DNA from: Caldovatus aquaticus
GTDB lineage: Bacteria > Pseudomonadota > Alphaproteobacteria > Acetobacterales > Acetobacteraceae
Length of the DNA stretch: 64,000 bases
NCBI RefSeq assembly: GCF_019458025.1
Contig: NZ_JAHZUY010000011.1
Coordinates: 1 to 64,000 of the forward strand
Direction of reading: 5' to 3'
Positions 55,078-63,628 of the stretch are shown piece after piece; position 1 is the stretch's first letter; every line of letters begins with the position of its first letter. The notes beneath the pieces are model-generated. The model did not search any database and was not told where the DNA came from. It was given only the letters and a program-made list of their open reading frames with translations. The translations under genes were made by a program, and so were the position numbers.

Positions 55078-55874
55078 GCGCGGCGGCGCCGACCTACGAG
55101 ATCTACGCGCTGCGCTACGCGACGCGCGCGGCGCGCCGGGCGGAGCACTTCATCGGCGGCGACCCGCACGACGGGCCGATGCCGATGGACTACTTCGTCT
55201 GGGCCGCGGTCTCGCCCGGGCGCAGCTTCGTCATAGACACCGGCTTCACGGCCGAGGTCGCGGCGCGGCGCAAGCGCGAATGGCTGCGCTGCCCGGCGGA
55301 GAGCCTGCGGCTGATCGGCCTCGATCCCGACACGGTCGAGGACGTGATCCTCACCCACCTGCACTACGATCACGTCGGCAGCTTCCACAAGTTCGCCCGC
55401 GCCCGGTTCCACCTGCAGGAGCCGGAGATGCACTACGCGACGGGCCGCTACATGCGCCACCACCGCCTGCGCCACTCCTTCGAGGTCGAGGACGTGGCAG
55501 GCATGGTGCGCATGCTGTTCGCCGACCGCGTGGTGTTCCACGACGGCGACGCCGACCTCGCGCCCGGCGTCACGCTGCACGTCTGCAGCGGCCATTCCGC
55601 CGGGCTGCAGTGCGTGCGCGTGAACACGCGGCGCGGCCCGGTCGTGGTCGCCTCCGACGTGACGCACTTCTACGAGAACCTGGAGAGCGGGCGGCCCTTC
55701 ACCACCGCCTTCCACGTCGGGGGGATGCTGGAGTCCTTCGACCGCCTGCGCGCCCTCGCGCCCTCCGCGCGGCACATCGTTCCGGGCCACGACCCGGAGG
55801 TGATGCGCCGCTACCCCGCCGTGCCGGGGCTCGAGGGCATCGCCGTGCGGCTCGACCTCGAGCCCGCGGCCTGA
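55074..55874 (+). CDS. AHL-lactonase-like MBL-fold protein
   Basis: 266 residues. The metal site is intact: HLHYDH (HxHxDH), then HSAG, SDVTHF and PGHDPEVMRRYP. This order and the YEIYALRYATRAARRAEHF start match the N-acyl homoserine lactonase (AttM/AiiA) group of the metallo-beta-lactamase family. Substrates in this group are lactones, though many relatives act on other lactones, and the gene neighbours (dehydrogenase, CMD) suggest catabolic use rather than quorum quenching. Start ATG 55074 overlaps the previous gene. Confidence 0.85.
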   Translation: MSAAAPTYEIYALRYATRAARRAEHFIGGDPHDGPMPMDYFVWAAVSPGRSFVIDTGFTAEVAARRKREWLRCPAESLRLIGLDPDTVEDVILTHLHYDHVGSFHKFARARFHLQEPEMHYATGRYMRHHRLRHSFEVEDVAGMVRMLFADRVVFHDGDADLAPGVTLHVCSGHSAGLQCVRVNTRRGPVVVASDVTHFYENLESGRPFTTAFHVGGMLESFDRLRALAPSARHIVPGHDPEVMRRYPAVPGLEGIAVRLDLEPAA

Positions 55875-55893
55875 GCGCGGCCGCGGCGCGCCC

Positions 55894-56523
55894 TCAGCGG
55901 GCGCCGAGCAGCGCGGCGCGGAACCGCTCGCGGCAGGAGGCCGGGTCGAGGTTCCGCCTGTAGGCCGGCGGCTCGGTCGGCGCCACGCGCAGCAGCACGA
56001 AGCAGGTGCCGTTGCCCTGGCGGAGGAAGCGCGCGCCCTCCTCGAGTTCCGCCTCGCTCGCGATGGTGCGGGTGGCCCGGATGCCGGCGCCGGCGGCGAT
56101 GCGCGCGAGGTCCACGCCGCGCGCGGTGTGGCTCCGCTGCCAGCCGGTCTCGCCGTAGTGGCCGTTGTCCACGCAGACGATCGCGAGGTTGGGCGGATTC
56201 ATCACCGCGATGGTCGCCAGCGCGCCGAGGTTCATCAGCAGCTCGCCGTCGCCGGTCAGCACCAGCACGCGCCGGTCCGGCCGCGCCAGCGCGAGGCCGA
56301 GGCCCATCATGCAGGCCGCCCCCATCGCCCCGCCGAGCAGGTAGGCGTGCGCCCCGTCGTTGGTGAGCTGCGCGAGGTCCTTCGCGCTGCCCGCCAGCCC
56401 GCCGACGAACAGGAAGTCCTCGTGCCGGCCGATCAGCCGCGGCACCGCCTCGCGCCGGTCCAGCACGTAGCCGGGAGCGGCGACCGCGGCCGCGCGGCGC
56501 GCGGCGGATTCCGTCTTGTCCAT
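55894..56523 (-). CDS. TPP-dependent decarboxylase, C-terminal (beta) subunit
   Basis: 209 residues with the ThDP motif GDGELLMNLGALATIAVMN and LAIVCVDNGHYGETGWQ; AHAYLLGGAMGAACMMGLGLALA precedes it. Paralogue of the 41068-41670 subunit. It converges with the MBL gene (19 bases) and is 16 bases downstream of its alpha subunit. Confidence 0.85.
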   Translation of the reverse strand: MDKTESAARRAAAVAAPGYVLDRREAVPRLIGRHEDFLFVGGLAGSAKDLAQLTNDGAHAYLLGGAMGAACMMGLGLALARPDRRVLVLTGDGELLMNLGALATIAVMNPPNLAIVCVDNGHYGETGWQRSHTARGVDLARIAAGAGIRATRTIASEAELEEGARFLRQGNGTCFVLLRVAPTEPPAYRRNLDPASCRERFRAALLGAR

Positions 56524-56539
56524 CGCTTCCTCCCCCGCC

Positions 56540-57064
56540 TCAGAACGCCTTGGCGCCGATCAGCTTCTGCGTCAGCAGCACCGCGACCGCCTGGCCGCTC
56601 TTGAACACCATGGTGAGCGCCGCCGAGACGGTGGGGATCACCTCCTCCGGCCGCTCGACGCGCAGGCAGATCACGCCCATCGCCTCGAGCACCGGCTGCA
56701 CCGCCTGGCCCATCGGGAACTGCCAGGGATTGCCCTCGCCGAAGTCGCCGCGCATCGAGACCAGGGTGAGGAACGGGAAGCGCCCGCCCTTCACCAGCGA
56801 GAGCAGGTTGACGCAGTTGCCCACGCCGCTGCTCTGCATCAGCAGCACGCCGCGCGCCCCGCCGAGGTCGGCGCCGGCGAGCAGCGCCACCCCCTCCTCC
56901 TCGGTGGTGAGCGGGATCGAGTGCGCCTCGGGGTCGGCGAGCGACTTGTCGATCAGCACCCGGTGCCCGGCGTCCGGCACGTAGGCGAATTGCGTCACGC
57001 CGTTCCGGCGAAGGAGGGCGTAGAGCTCCTCCTGCCAGCCCGGCGCCGTGGTCGCGGCTTCCAT
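56540..57064 (-). CDS. TPP-dependent decarboxylase, N-terminal (alpha) subunit
   Basis: 174 residues. The activating Glu lies in LTTEEEGVALLAGADLGG, with GVLLMQSSGVGNCVNLLSL and MRGDFGEGNPWQFPMGQAVQP. Partner of the following beta subunit; the pair is a second copy of the one at 41068-42228. The start at 57064 is 22 bases from the alcohol dehydrogenase stop, so all three genes probably form one operon. The product aldehyde of such a decarboxylase could be handled by that dehydrogenase; inference. Confidence 0.85.
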   Translation of the reverse strand: MEAATTAPGWQEELYALLRRNGVTQFAYVPDAGHRVLIDKSLADPEAHSIPLTTEEEGVALLAGADLGGARGVLLMQSSGVGNCVNLLSLVKGGRFPFLTLVSMRGDFGEGNPWQFPMGQAVQPVLEAMGVICLRVERPEEVIPTVSAALTMVFKSGQAVAVLLTQKLIGAKAF

Positions 57065-57086
57065 CCTCTCCCCCTCCTCGCCCGCT

Positions 57087-58148
57087 TCAGTTCGGCAGGA
57101 TCACGCCCTTGCCGGTGGTCTGGGTGTCGAACACCCGGTACGCCTCCTCCGCCTGGTCGAGCTTCCAGCGGTGCGTGAACAGGCGGTCCACCTCGATGCC
57201 GCGGTCGGCGATGAAGCGCGCGCACTCCGCCTGGCCGACGGTGGAGAAGGTCCAGGAGCCGATGATCGTCACCTGCCGGCGCAGCAGGTCGGGGCTGACC
57301 TCGAGCGTCACCGTGTCGCCCTCGCCGACGTAGCAGGCCTTGCCCCAGGTGCGCACGCACTGCACCGCCTGCCGCCGCGCCAGCGGCGAGGAGGAGGCGT
57401 CGAGCGAGAGATGCGCGCCGAGCCCGTGCGTGACGTCGCGGATCGCGCCGACCACGTCGTTCGTCTCCTTGGGGTTGATCAGCACGTCGGCGCCGAATTC
57501 CCTGGCGCGCGCCAGCCGCTCCGGGCTGACGTCGAGGGCGATCACACGCGCCCCCATCGCCTTGGCGAGCTGCGTCGCCGACAGCCCGACCGGTCCCTGG
57601 CCGAAGATCGCGATGGTGTGGTCGCCCTGCAGGCCGAGCCGGTGCAGCGCCCCCCAGGCGGTGCCGGTGCCGCAGGAGATCGCCGCGCCGGCCTCGAAGG
57701 AGAGCTCGTCCGGCAGCGGCACCAGAGTGCGCGCCGGGCACTTCATGTAGTGGGCGTGGGCGCCGTGGCCGGTGGCGCCGTACACCTCCGCCACGCCCTC
57801 GTCGCAGAGCTGCATCCAGCCGGTCGCGCACTGCGGGCAGACGCCGCAGCCCCGGTAGTGGTGCTGCATCACGCGCTGGCCGATGCGCGCCTGCCGCGGC
57901 GAGACGTTGCGGCCCACCGCGACCACCACGCCGCAGGGCTCGTGGCCGCGGATGATCGGCCCCTCGATGCCCCCGCGGAAGCCGAGCGCGGCGGTGCCGC
58001 CGCCCGCCGGCGCGCGGTAGTACTTGAGGTCGCTGCCGCACATGCCGGAGGCCTTGATCTCCAGCACCACCTCGTCGGGTCCCGGCGTGGGGTCGGGGAA
58101 GTCCAGCAGCTCCACCCGGCGGTCACCCGGAAAGACGACACCCTTCAT
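57087..58148 (-). CDS. Zinc-dependent alcohol dehydrogenase
   Basis: 353-residue medium-chain dehydrogenase. SGMCGSDLKYYRAP gives the catalytic zinc Cys, RGHEPCGVVVAVG the catalytic Glu region, and GCGVCPQCATGWMQLC the structural zinc cysteines. FGQGPVGLSATQLAKAMGARVIALD is the NAD motif. Specificity for NAD is suggested by D after the second strand. Operon partner of the split TPP decarboxylase; divergent from the CoA transferase, with 150 bases between the starts. Confidence 0.92.
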   Translation of the reverse strand: MKGVVFPGDRRVELLDFPDPTPGPDEVVLEIKASGMCGSDLKYYRAPAGGGTAALGFRGGIEGPIIRGHEPCGVVVAVGRNVSPRQARIGQRVMQHHYRGCGVCPQCATGWMQLCDEGVAEVYGATGHGAHAHYMKCPARTLVPLPDELSFEAGAAISCGTGTAWGALHRLGLQGDHTIAIFGQGPVGLSATQLAKAMGARVIALDVSPERLARAREFGADVLINPKETNDVVGAIRDVTHGLGAHLSLDASSSPLARRQAVQCVRTWGKACYVGEGDTVTLEVSPDLLRRQVTIIGSWTFSTVGQAECARFIADRGIEVDRLFTHRWKLDQAEEAYRVFDTQTTGKGVILPN

Positions 58149-58298
58149 CGGACATCCCTCCCGCGCGGCGCGATCGCGCGTGGGCGCAGCCTATGCCGGC
58201 GCCCGCCGCGCGGCAATCATGCGCAAGGCGCGCCGCGCGGCGGCTTGCCGGCGCCCGCCCGCGCCGACATGATCGCGCCGGCAGGCACGGAGGCAGGC

Positions 58299-59516
58299 AT
58301 GGCGGAACAACCGGCGGCGGAGGGCAGCGGGGGCGGGGCGCTGCCGCTCGCCGGCCTGCGCGTCGTCGAGCTCGGCCACAGCGTCGCCGCGCCCTATGCC
58401 GGCCTCATCCTCGCCGAGCTCGGCGCCGAGGTGATCAAGATCGAGAAGCCCGGCACGGGCGACGACGCGCGCGGCTGGGGGCCGCCCTTCCTCGCCGGCG
58501 CGGCGGCGGTGTTCCACGCGCTCAACCGCAACAAGCGCTCGGTGGTGGCGGACCTGCGCGATCCGCGCGACCTCGCCGCGCTGAAGGCGCTGATCGCCAG
58601 CGCCGACGTGCTGATCCAGAACCTGCGCCCGGGCCAGGCCGAGGCGCTCGGCCTCGGCCCGCGCGCGATGATCGCCGCCAACCCGCGCCTGATCTACGCG
58701 AGCATCGGCGCCTTCGGCGCCGCCGGGCCGCTCCGCGGCCAGCCCGGCTACGATCCGCTGATGCAGGCGATGGGCGGCATCATGGCCGTCACCGGGGAGC
58801 CGGGCGACCGCCCGCCGGTGCGCGTCGGCACCTCGATCGTCGACATGGGCGCCGGCAGCTGGGTGGCGATCGGCGTGCTCGCCGCGCTGCTGCGCCGCGC
58901 CGCGACCGGGCGGGGCGGCGAGGTCGCGACCTCGCTCTACGAGACCGCGCTCGCCTGGATGCTCTACCACGTCGCCTCGCACGCCGCGGACGGCAAGGAG
59001 CCGGGGCGGCACGGCTCGGGCGCCGCGACCATCGTCCCCTACCAGGCGTTCGAGACGGCGGACGGCTACCTCGTCGTCGGCGCCGGCAACGACAACCTGT
59101 TCCGCCGCCTCGCCCCCGCCGTCGGCCTGCCGGAGCTCGCCGAGGACCCGCGCTACGCCACCAACGCCGCGCGCGTCGCGAACCGCGCCGCGCTGATCGA
59201 GACCCTCGCCGCGGTGTTCCGCACCCGCACGCGCGCCGAATGGACCGCGGCGCTGCGCGCGGCCGGCGTGCCCTGCGCGCCGGTGCAGCAGGTGGGCGAG
59301 CTCGCCGACCACCCGCAGACCCGCGCCCTCGGCATCCTGCGCGGCGAGGGCGATCCGCGGCAGCTCCGCACCGTCGGCCTGCCGCTCACCTTCGACGGCG
59401 CCCGCCCGGCGCGCGACGCCCCGGCGCCGGCGCACGGCGAGGCGACCGCCGAGTTCTTCCCCCACCGCGCCGCCGCGGCGGCCGAGCAGGACCGGGACCG
59501 AGACGATGAGCGCTGA
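58299..59516 (+). CDS. CaiB/BaiF family CoA transferase
   Basis: 405 residues: LRVVELGHSVAAPYAGLILAELGAEVIKIEKPG near the start, HALNRNKRSVVADL, and the catalytic Asp in SIVDMGAGSW (about 190). ATG 58299 follows GGAGGCAGGC; ATG 58269 is the longer alternative. It overlaps the next gene by 11 bases and so is coupled to an acyl-CoA dehydrogenase; together they could activate and dehydrogenate an acid. The acid is unknown. Confidence 0.92.
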   Translation: MAEQPAAEGSGGGALPLAGLRVVELGHSVAAPYAGLILAELGAEVIKIEKPGTGDDARGWGPPFLAGAAAVFHALNRNKRSVVADLRDPRDLAALKALIASADVLIQNLRPGQAEALGLGPRAMIAANPRLIYASIGAFGAAGPLRGQPGYDPLMQAMGGIMAVTGEPGDRPPVRVGTSIVDMGAGSWVAIGVLAALLRRAATGRGGEVATSLYETALAWMLYHVASHAADGKEPGRHGSGAATIVPYQAFETADGYLVVGAGNDNLFRRLAPAVGLPELAEDPRYATNAARVANRAALIETLAAVFRTRTRAEWTAALRAAGVPCAPVQQVGELADHPQTRALGILRGEGDPRQLRTVGLPLTFDGARPARDAPAPAHGEATAEFFPHRAAAAAEQDRDRDDER

Positions 59517-60693
59517 CGCCACCGCCGTGCCGAGCGTGCCGCTCGGCGAGGACTACCCCGAGATCCGCGCCGCGATCCGCAGGATCTGCGAGGGCTTCCC
59601 CGGCGCCTACTGGCGCGAGAAGGAGGAGAAGGAGGCCTATCCCGCCGAGTTCGTCCAGGCGCTGACCGAGAGCGGCTACCTCGCGGCGCTGATCCCGGAG
59701 GAGTACGGCGGCGCCGGCCTGCCGCTGCGCGCCGGCTGCGTGATCCTCGAGGAGATCCACAAGGCCGGCTGCTCGGCCGGCGCCTGCCACGCGCAGATGT
59801 ACATCATGGGCACGCTGCTGCGCCACGGCTCGGAGGAGCAGAAGCGCCGCTACCTGCCCGACATCGCCTCCGGCAGGCTGCGCCTGCAGGCCTTCGGCGT
59901 GACCGAGCCGACCAGCGGCACCGACACCACCAGCCTCAAGACCCGTGCCGTGCGCGACGGCGACCACTACGTCATCACCGGGCAGAAGGTCTGGACCTCG
60001 CGCGCGCTCCACTCCGACATGATGCTGCTGCTCGCGCGCACCACGCCGCTCGAGGAGGTGAAGCGCAAGTCGGACGGGCTCTCGGTGTTCCTCGTGGACC
60101 TGCGCGAGGCGCGCGGCAAGGGCCTCGAGATCCGGCCGATCAAGGCGATGATCAACCACAACACCACCGAGGTGTTCATGGACGGCATGCGCGTGCCGGC
60201 CGCCAACCTGATCGGCGAGGAGGGCAGGGGCTTCCGCTACATCCTCGACGGCATGAACGCCGAGCGCATCCTGGTCGCCTCCGAGGGCCTCGGCGACGGG
60301 CGCTACTTCATCCGCAAGGCGGTGGATTACGCCAACAGCCGCGTCGTGTTCGGCCGCCCGATCGGGCAGAACCAGGGCATCCAGTTCCCGATCGCGCGCG
60401 CCCACGCCGAACTCGAGGCGGCGGAGATGATGATCCGCAAGGCGGCGACGCTGTTCGACGCCGGCCTGCCCTGCGGGCCGGAGGCCAACATGGCGAAGAT
60501 GCTGGTCTCCGAGGCCGCCTGGCACGCCGCGGAGGCCTGCATGCAGACCCACGGCGGCTTCAGCTACGCGCGCGAATACGACATCGAGCGCAAGTGGCGC
60601 GAGATCCGGCTGATGCAGATCGCCCCGATCAGCACCAACCTGATCCTCGCCTACGTCGCCGAGCACGTGCTCGGCCTGCCGCGCTCCTACTGA
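59506..60693 (+). CDS. Acyl-CoA dehydrogenase
   Basis: 395 residues. The flavin loop AFGVTEPTSGTDTTSLKT (typical TEPxxGSD) and YVITGQKVWTSRALHSD match. The catalytic-base region near the C-terminus is CMQTHGGFSYAREYDIERKWREIRLMQIAPISTNLIL. The GGFSYAREYDIERKWRE end is typical of short/branched-chain or aromatic acid dehydrogenases. Overlap with the CoA transferase gene shows translational coupling. Confidence 0.92.
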   Translation: MSADATAVPSVPLGEDYPEIRAAIRRICEGFPGAYWREKEEKEAYPAEFVQALTESGYLAALIPEEYGGAGLPLRAGCVILEEIHKAGCSAGACHAQMYIMGTLLRHGSEEQKRRYLPDIASGRLRLQAFGVTEPTSGTDTTSLKTRAVRDGDHYVITGQKVWTSRALHSDMMLLLARTTPLEEVKRKSDGLSVFLVDLREARGKGLEIRPIKAMINHNTTEVFMDGMRVPAANLIGEEGRGFRYILDGMNAERILVASEGLGDGRYFIRKAVDYANSRVVFGRPIGQNQGIQFPIARAHAELEAAEMMIRKAATLFDAGLPCGPEANMAKMLVSEAAWHAAEACMQTHGGFSYAREYDIERKWREIRLMQIAPISTNLILAYVAEHVLGLPRSY

Positions 60694-60788
60694 GCCCGGG
60701 GCGGCGCCGACCGCGGACGGCGGGCGCGCGGCGGCCCCGCCGCCGGGCGGGACCCGTTGCGGCGGGCGCGGCCGGGCGAAGGAGGGCT

Positions 60789-62390
60789 CTAGCCGCGCGG
60801 CGGCGCGGCAGCGGGAAGGGGCGGGCGCCGCCGCGTCATCAGCCCCGGCGCCAGCGCCGCCGCGAAGGCGAGGGCGAGCGCCAGGAAGGCGTCGCGGAAG
60901 CCGAGCATCCCCGCCTGCGCGGCGACGACGCGGCCGAGGTAGTCCTCCGCCCCGGCGCGGCGCAGCGTCTCCGGCAGGCCGTCCTGGGCGAGCAGGCCCT
61001 CGATCAGGCGCAGCGCCTCCATCGTCGCCGGGTTGCCCGGATGCTGCGTCGCCGCCAGCGCCTCGGCGTGGAACTGCGTCCGCTGCTCCAGCAGCACCGA
61101 GAGCAGCGTCACGCCGAGCGCGCCGCCCAGCATGCGGGTGAAGCTGATCGCCCCGGCGCCCTGGGCGAGGAGCCGCGGCGGCAGGGCGCGCAGCGCCCCG
61201 GCGTTGATGCTCGGCATCGCGAAGCCCATGCCGGCGCGCCCGATCATCGTCCAGAGGGCGAAGGTCCAGAACGGCGTGTCGGTGTCCCCGCCCGCCATCA
61301 GCCAGCAGGAGACGGCGAACACGACCAGCCCGAAGACGATCAGCTTCCAGCCCGGCACCTTGTCCGACAGCCGTCCCGCGACCGGGAACACCACGCCCGC
61401 GACCAGCCCCGCCGGCATCAGCAGCAGGCCCGCCCGCGTCGCCGTGTAGCCCTGCACGAGCTGCACGAAGAGCGGGATCAGGTAGGTCGAGCCGAACATG
61501 CCGGCGCCGTAGATCAGCGAGGTCACGGCGGAGGCGCCGAAGCCGCGCTCGGCGAAGACGCGCGGATTCAGGAGCGGCGCCGGCGCCTTCGCCTCCCAGG
61601 CGAAGAAGACGGCCCAGGCCGCGCCGGCGACGCAGAGCGCGGTGACGACGAAATCCGACCCCCAGCCCTCGCGCTGGCCGCTGGACAGCGCGCCGAGCAG
61701 CGTGCCCAGCGCCAGGGCGAGCAGCCCGAAGCCGAGCCAGTCGAAGCGCCGCATCGGCGCCTCCTCCTGCCGCCCGGGCATGAACATCATGCCCAGGCCG
61801 AGGCCCGCCAGGGTGAAGGGCACGCCGAGGAGGAACACGAAGCGCCACCCCCAGTCGTCCACCAGCAGCCCGCCGATGCTCGGCCCGAAGGCCGGCGCCA
61901 GCACCACGCCCATGGCGTAGAGCCCCATCGCCGCGCCGCGGCGGTCGGGCGGGAAGACGGCGAAGATGATCTGCATCGCCATCGGCTGCAGCACGCCGGC
62001 GCAGGCCCCCTGCAGGATCCGGCTCGCGATCAGCGTGCCCGCGTTGGGGGCGAGGCCGGCGGTCACGGAGGAGAGCGCGAACAGCCCGATGACGACGACG
62101 AAGACGGCGCGGAAGCCGAAGGATTCCACCAGCCAGGCGTTGAGCAGCATGGTCCCGGTGGTGGCGGCGAGGAAGCCGGCCGAGATCAGCTGCGCCTGGT
62201 CCTGGCCGATGCCGAAGGCGCCCATCACCTCCGGCAGCGCGACGTTGGCGATGGTAGAGGAGAGCACCGTCGCCAGCGTCCCCATCAGCGCCGTGCCGGC
62301 GACGAGCCAGCGATAGGCCGGACCGTAGCGCGCGAACAGCGCCTCGACGCTGCGTCCGCCGCCGGCCTCGGGCGCCTCACTCCCGCGCAT
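60789..62390 (-). CDS. emrB: EmrB/QacA-type MFS drug exporter (DHA2)
   Basis: 533 residues in 14 spans, as in EmrB. Motif A GYTATRAGLLLMPAGLVAGVVFPVAGRLSD and motif C GVVLAPAFGPSIGGLLVDDWGWRFVFLLGVP identify DHA2. It is co-transcribed with emrA (its ATG overlaps the emrA stop region) under a MarR regulator. EmrAB-like systems export hydrophobic weak acids or antibiotics; substrate unknown. Confidence 0.92.
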   Translation of the reverse strand: MRGSEAPEAGGGRSVEALFARYGPAYRWLVAGTALMGTLATVLSSTIANVALPEVMGAFGIGQDQAQLISAGFLAATTGTMLLNAWLVESFGFRAVFVVVIGLFALSSVTAGLAPNAGTLIASRILQGACAGVLQPMAMQIIFAVFPPDRRGAAMGLYAMGVVLAPAFGPSIGGLLVDDWGWRFVFLLGVPFTLAGLGLGMMFMPGRQEEAPMRRFDWLGFGLLALALGTLLGALSSGQREGWGSDFVVTALCVAGAAWAVFFAWEAKAPAPLLNPRVFAERGFGASAVTSLIYGAGMFGSTYLIPLFVQLVQGYTATRAGLLLMPAGLVAGVVFPVAGRLSDKVPGWKLIVFGLVVFAVSCWLMAGGDTDTPFWTFALWTMIGRAGMGFAMPSINAGALRALPPRLLAQGAGAISFTRMLGGALGVTLLSVLLEQRTQFHAEALAATQHPGNPATMEALRLIEGLLAQDGLPETLRRAGAEDYLGRVVAAQAGMLGFRDAFLALALAFAAALAPGLMTRRRPPLPAAAPPRG

Positions 62391-63628
62391 CGGCCTCGAC
62401 CCGCACCAGCATCCCGGGGCGGAGCAGCCCCGGCTCGGGCGGCGGCTGCAGGGCGATGCGCAGCGGCAGGCGCTGGGTGATGCGGGTGAAGTTGCCGCTC
62501 GGGTTCGGCGCCGGCAGCAGGGCGAACTCGCTCGTCGCCGCGGCGCCGACGCGCTCCACGACGCCCTCGAAGCGCCGGCCCGGATAGGCGTCCACCGTGA
62601 CGAGCACCGGCTTGCCGGGGCTGAAGAAGCGGACCTCGGTCTCCTTGACGTTGGCCTCGACGCGCACCGCCGAGGGGTCGTAGAGCAGCAGCAGCCGCTG
62701 GCCCGGCGCGACGTATTCGCCGGCGTCCACGAACACGCGGGCCACCACGCCGTCGAAGGGCATCGGGATCGTGCGGTCGGCGAGGTCCATCTCCGCGCGC
62801 TCGCGCTGCGCGCGCAGCTCGCGCTCCTGCGGCCCGAGCGCCTCGAGCTGGCGCGCCAGCACGTTCAGCTCCTCCCGCGCGGCGGCCGCGGCGGCGGGGG
62901 GGGGGGGGGGCGGGGGGGGGGGGGCGCCGGGCGGGGGGGCCGCCGGGGGCCGGCCGCGCGGCCGCCCGCCCCCCGCCGCGCGCCGCCCCCCCCCCCGCGG
63001 CCGAGAGCACGCGCTGGCGGGCGGATTCGAGCTGCGCGCGCGTCTGGTCGAGCCGCTGGCGGGTGCCGGAGCCGCTGCCGATCAGGTCGCGCGCGCGCGC
63101 GAACTCGGCCTCGGCGAAGGCCCGTTCCGCCTCGGCCGCCGAGAGGTCGGCGCGCGCCGCCGCCAGCCGCGCGCCCTGCGCCTCCTGCTCGCTCCGCGTC
63201 TGGCGGTCCACCATCTCGATCCGCGCCTCGATCTCGCGCCGGCGCGCGGCGAGGCCGGCGAGGCGCGCCGCGATCTCGCGCAGCGCGAGCTCGGTCTCGC
63301 GGCCGTCTATGCGCACCAGGACCGCGCCGCGGCGCACCTGGTCGCCCGCGATCGCGCGCACCTCCGTCGCCCAGCCGGGCACGCGGCTGGCGAGCGTCAC
63401 CATGTCCGCCGCGATGCGCGCGTCGTCGAGGAGGACGTGGGTGTACTGCCGGTAGAGCCAGTGCCCGCCGGCGCCCAGCGCGGCGAGCAGCAGCGCGCCG
63501 AGCGCGAGCATCCGCAGCAGCCGCCGCCCCGCATGGGTGCGGAGCGAGAGGCGTCCCGCCGCGCGCGGCGCGCCCGGCGCGGCGCGCTCCAGCACCGCCG
63601 GGGCGCCGCTAGGCTGCCCGATGTCCAC
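62377..63628 (-). pseudogene. emrA: EmrA-type membrane fusion protein split by poly-G/poly-C tract
   Basis: The first part (GTG 63628) encodes a basic N-terminus, a transmembrane segment LLRMLALGALLLAALGAGG and the HlyD/EmrA hairpin start TLASRVPGWATEVRAIAGDQVRRGAVL. It leaves frame within the low-complexity tract. The second part, in another frame, resumes with VLARQLEALGPQERELRAQ and carries the barrel: IPMPFDGVVARVFVDAGEYVAPGQRLLLLYDPS. Together they give a plausible EmrA of about 400 residues, so one indel in the tract breaks it, whether biological or an assembly fault. A good GGAGG precedes GTG 63628; overlap with the MarR gene is 20 bases. Confidence 0.8.
62886..63000. repeat. Low-complexity tract with G15, G13 and C11 runs
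   Basis: Plus strand has a 15-G run (62896-62910), a C, a 13-G run (62912-62924), further G-rich text and an 11-C run at 62986-62996. It lies inside emrA and shifts its frame. Long homopolymers like these can be sequencing artefacts or slippery (phase-variable) sites, and G-runs may also form quadruplexes. Confidence 0.85.

Noticed and set aside
55894-57064. Idea that the TPP pair is acetolactate synthase
   Set aside because: The two separate short subunits and the LTTEEEG activating motif match the two-subunit decarboxylase type, not the single-chain acetolactate synthase.
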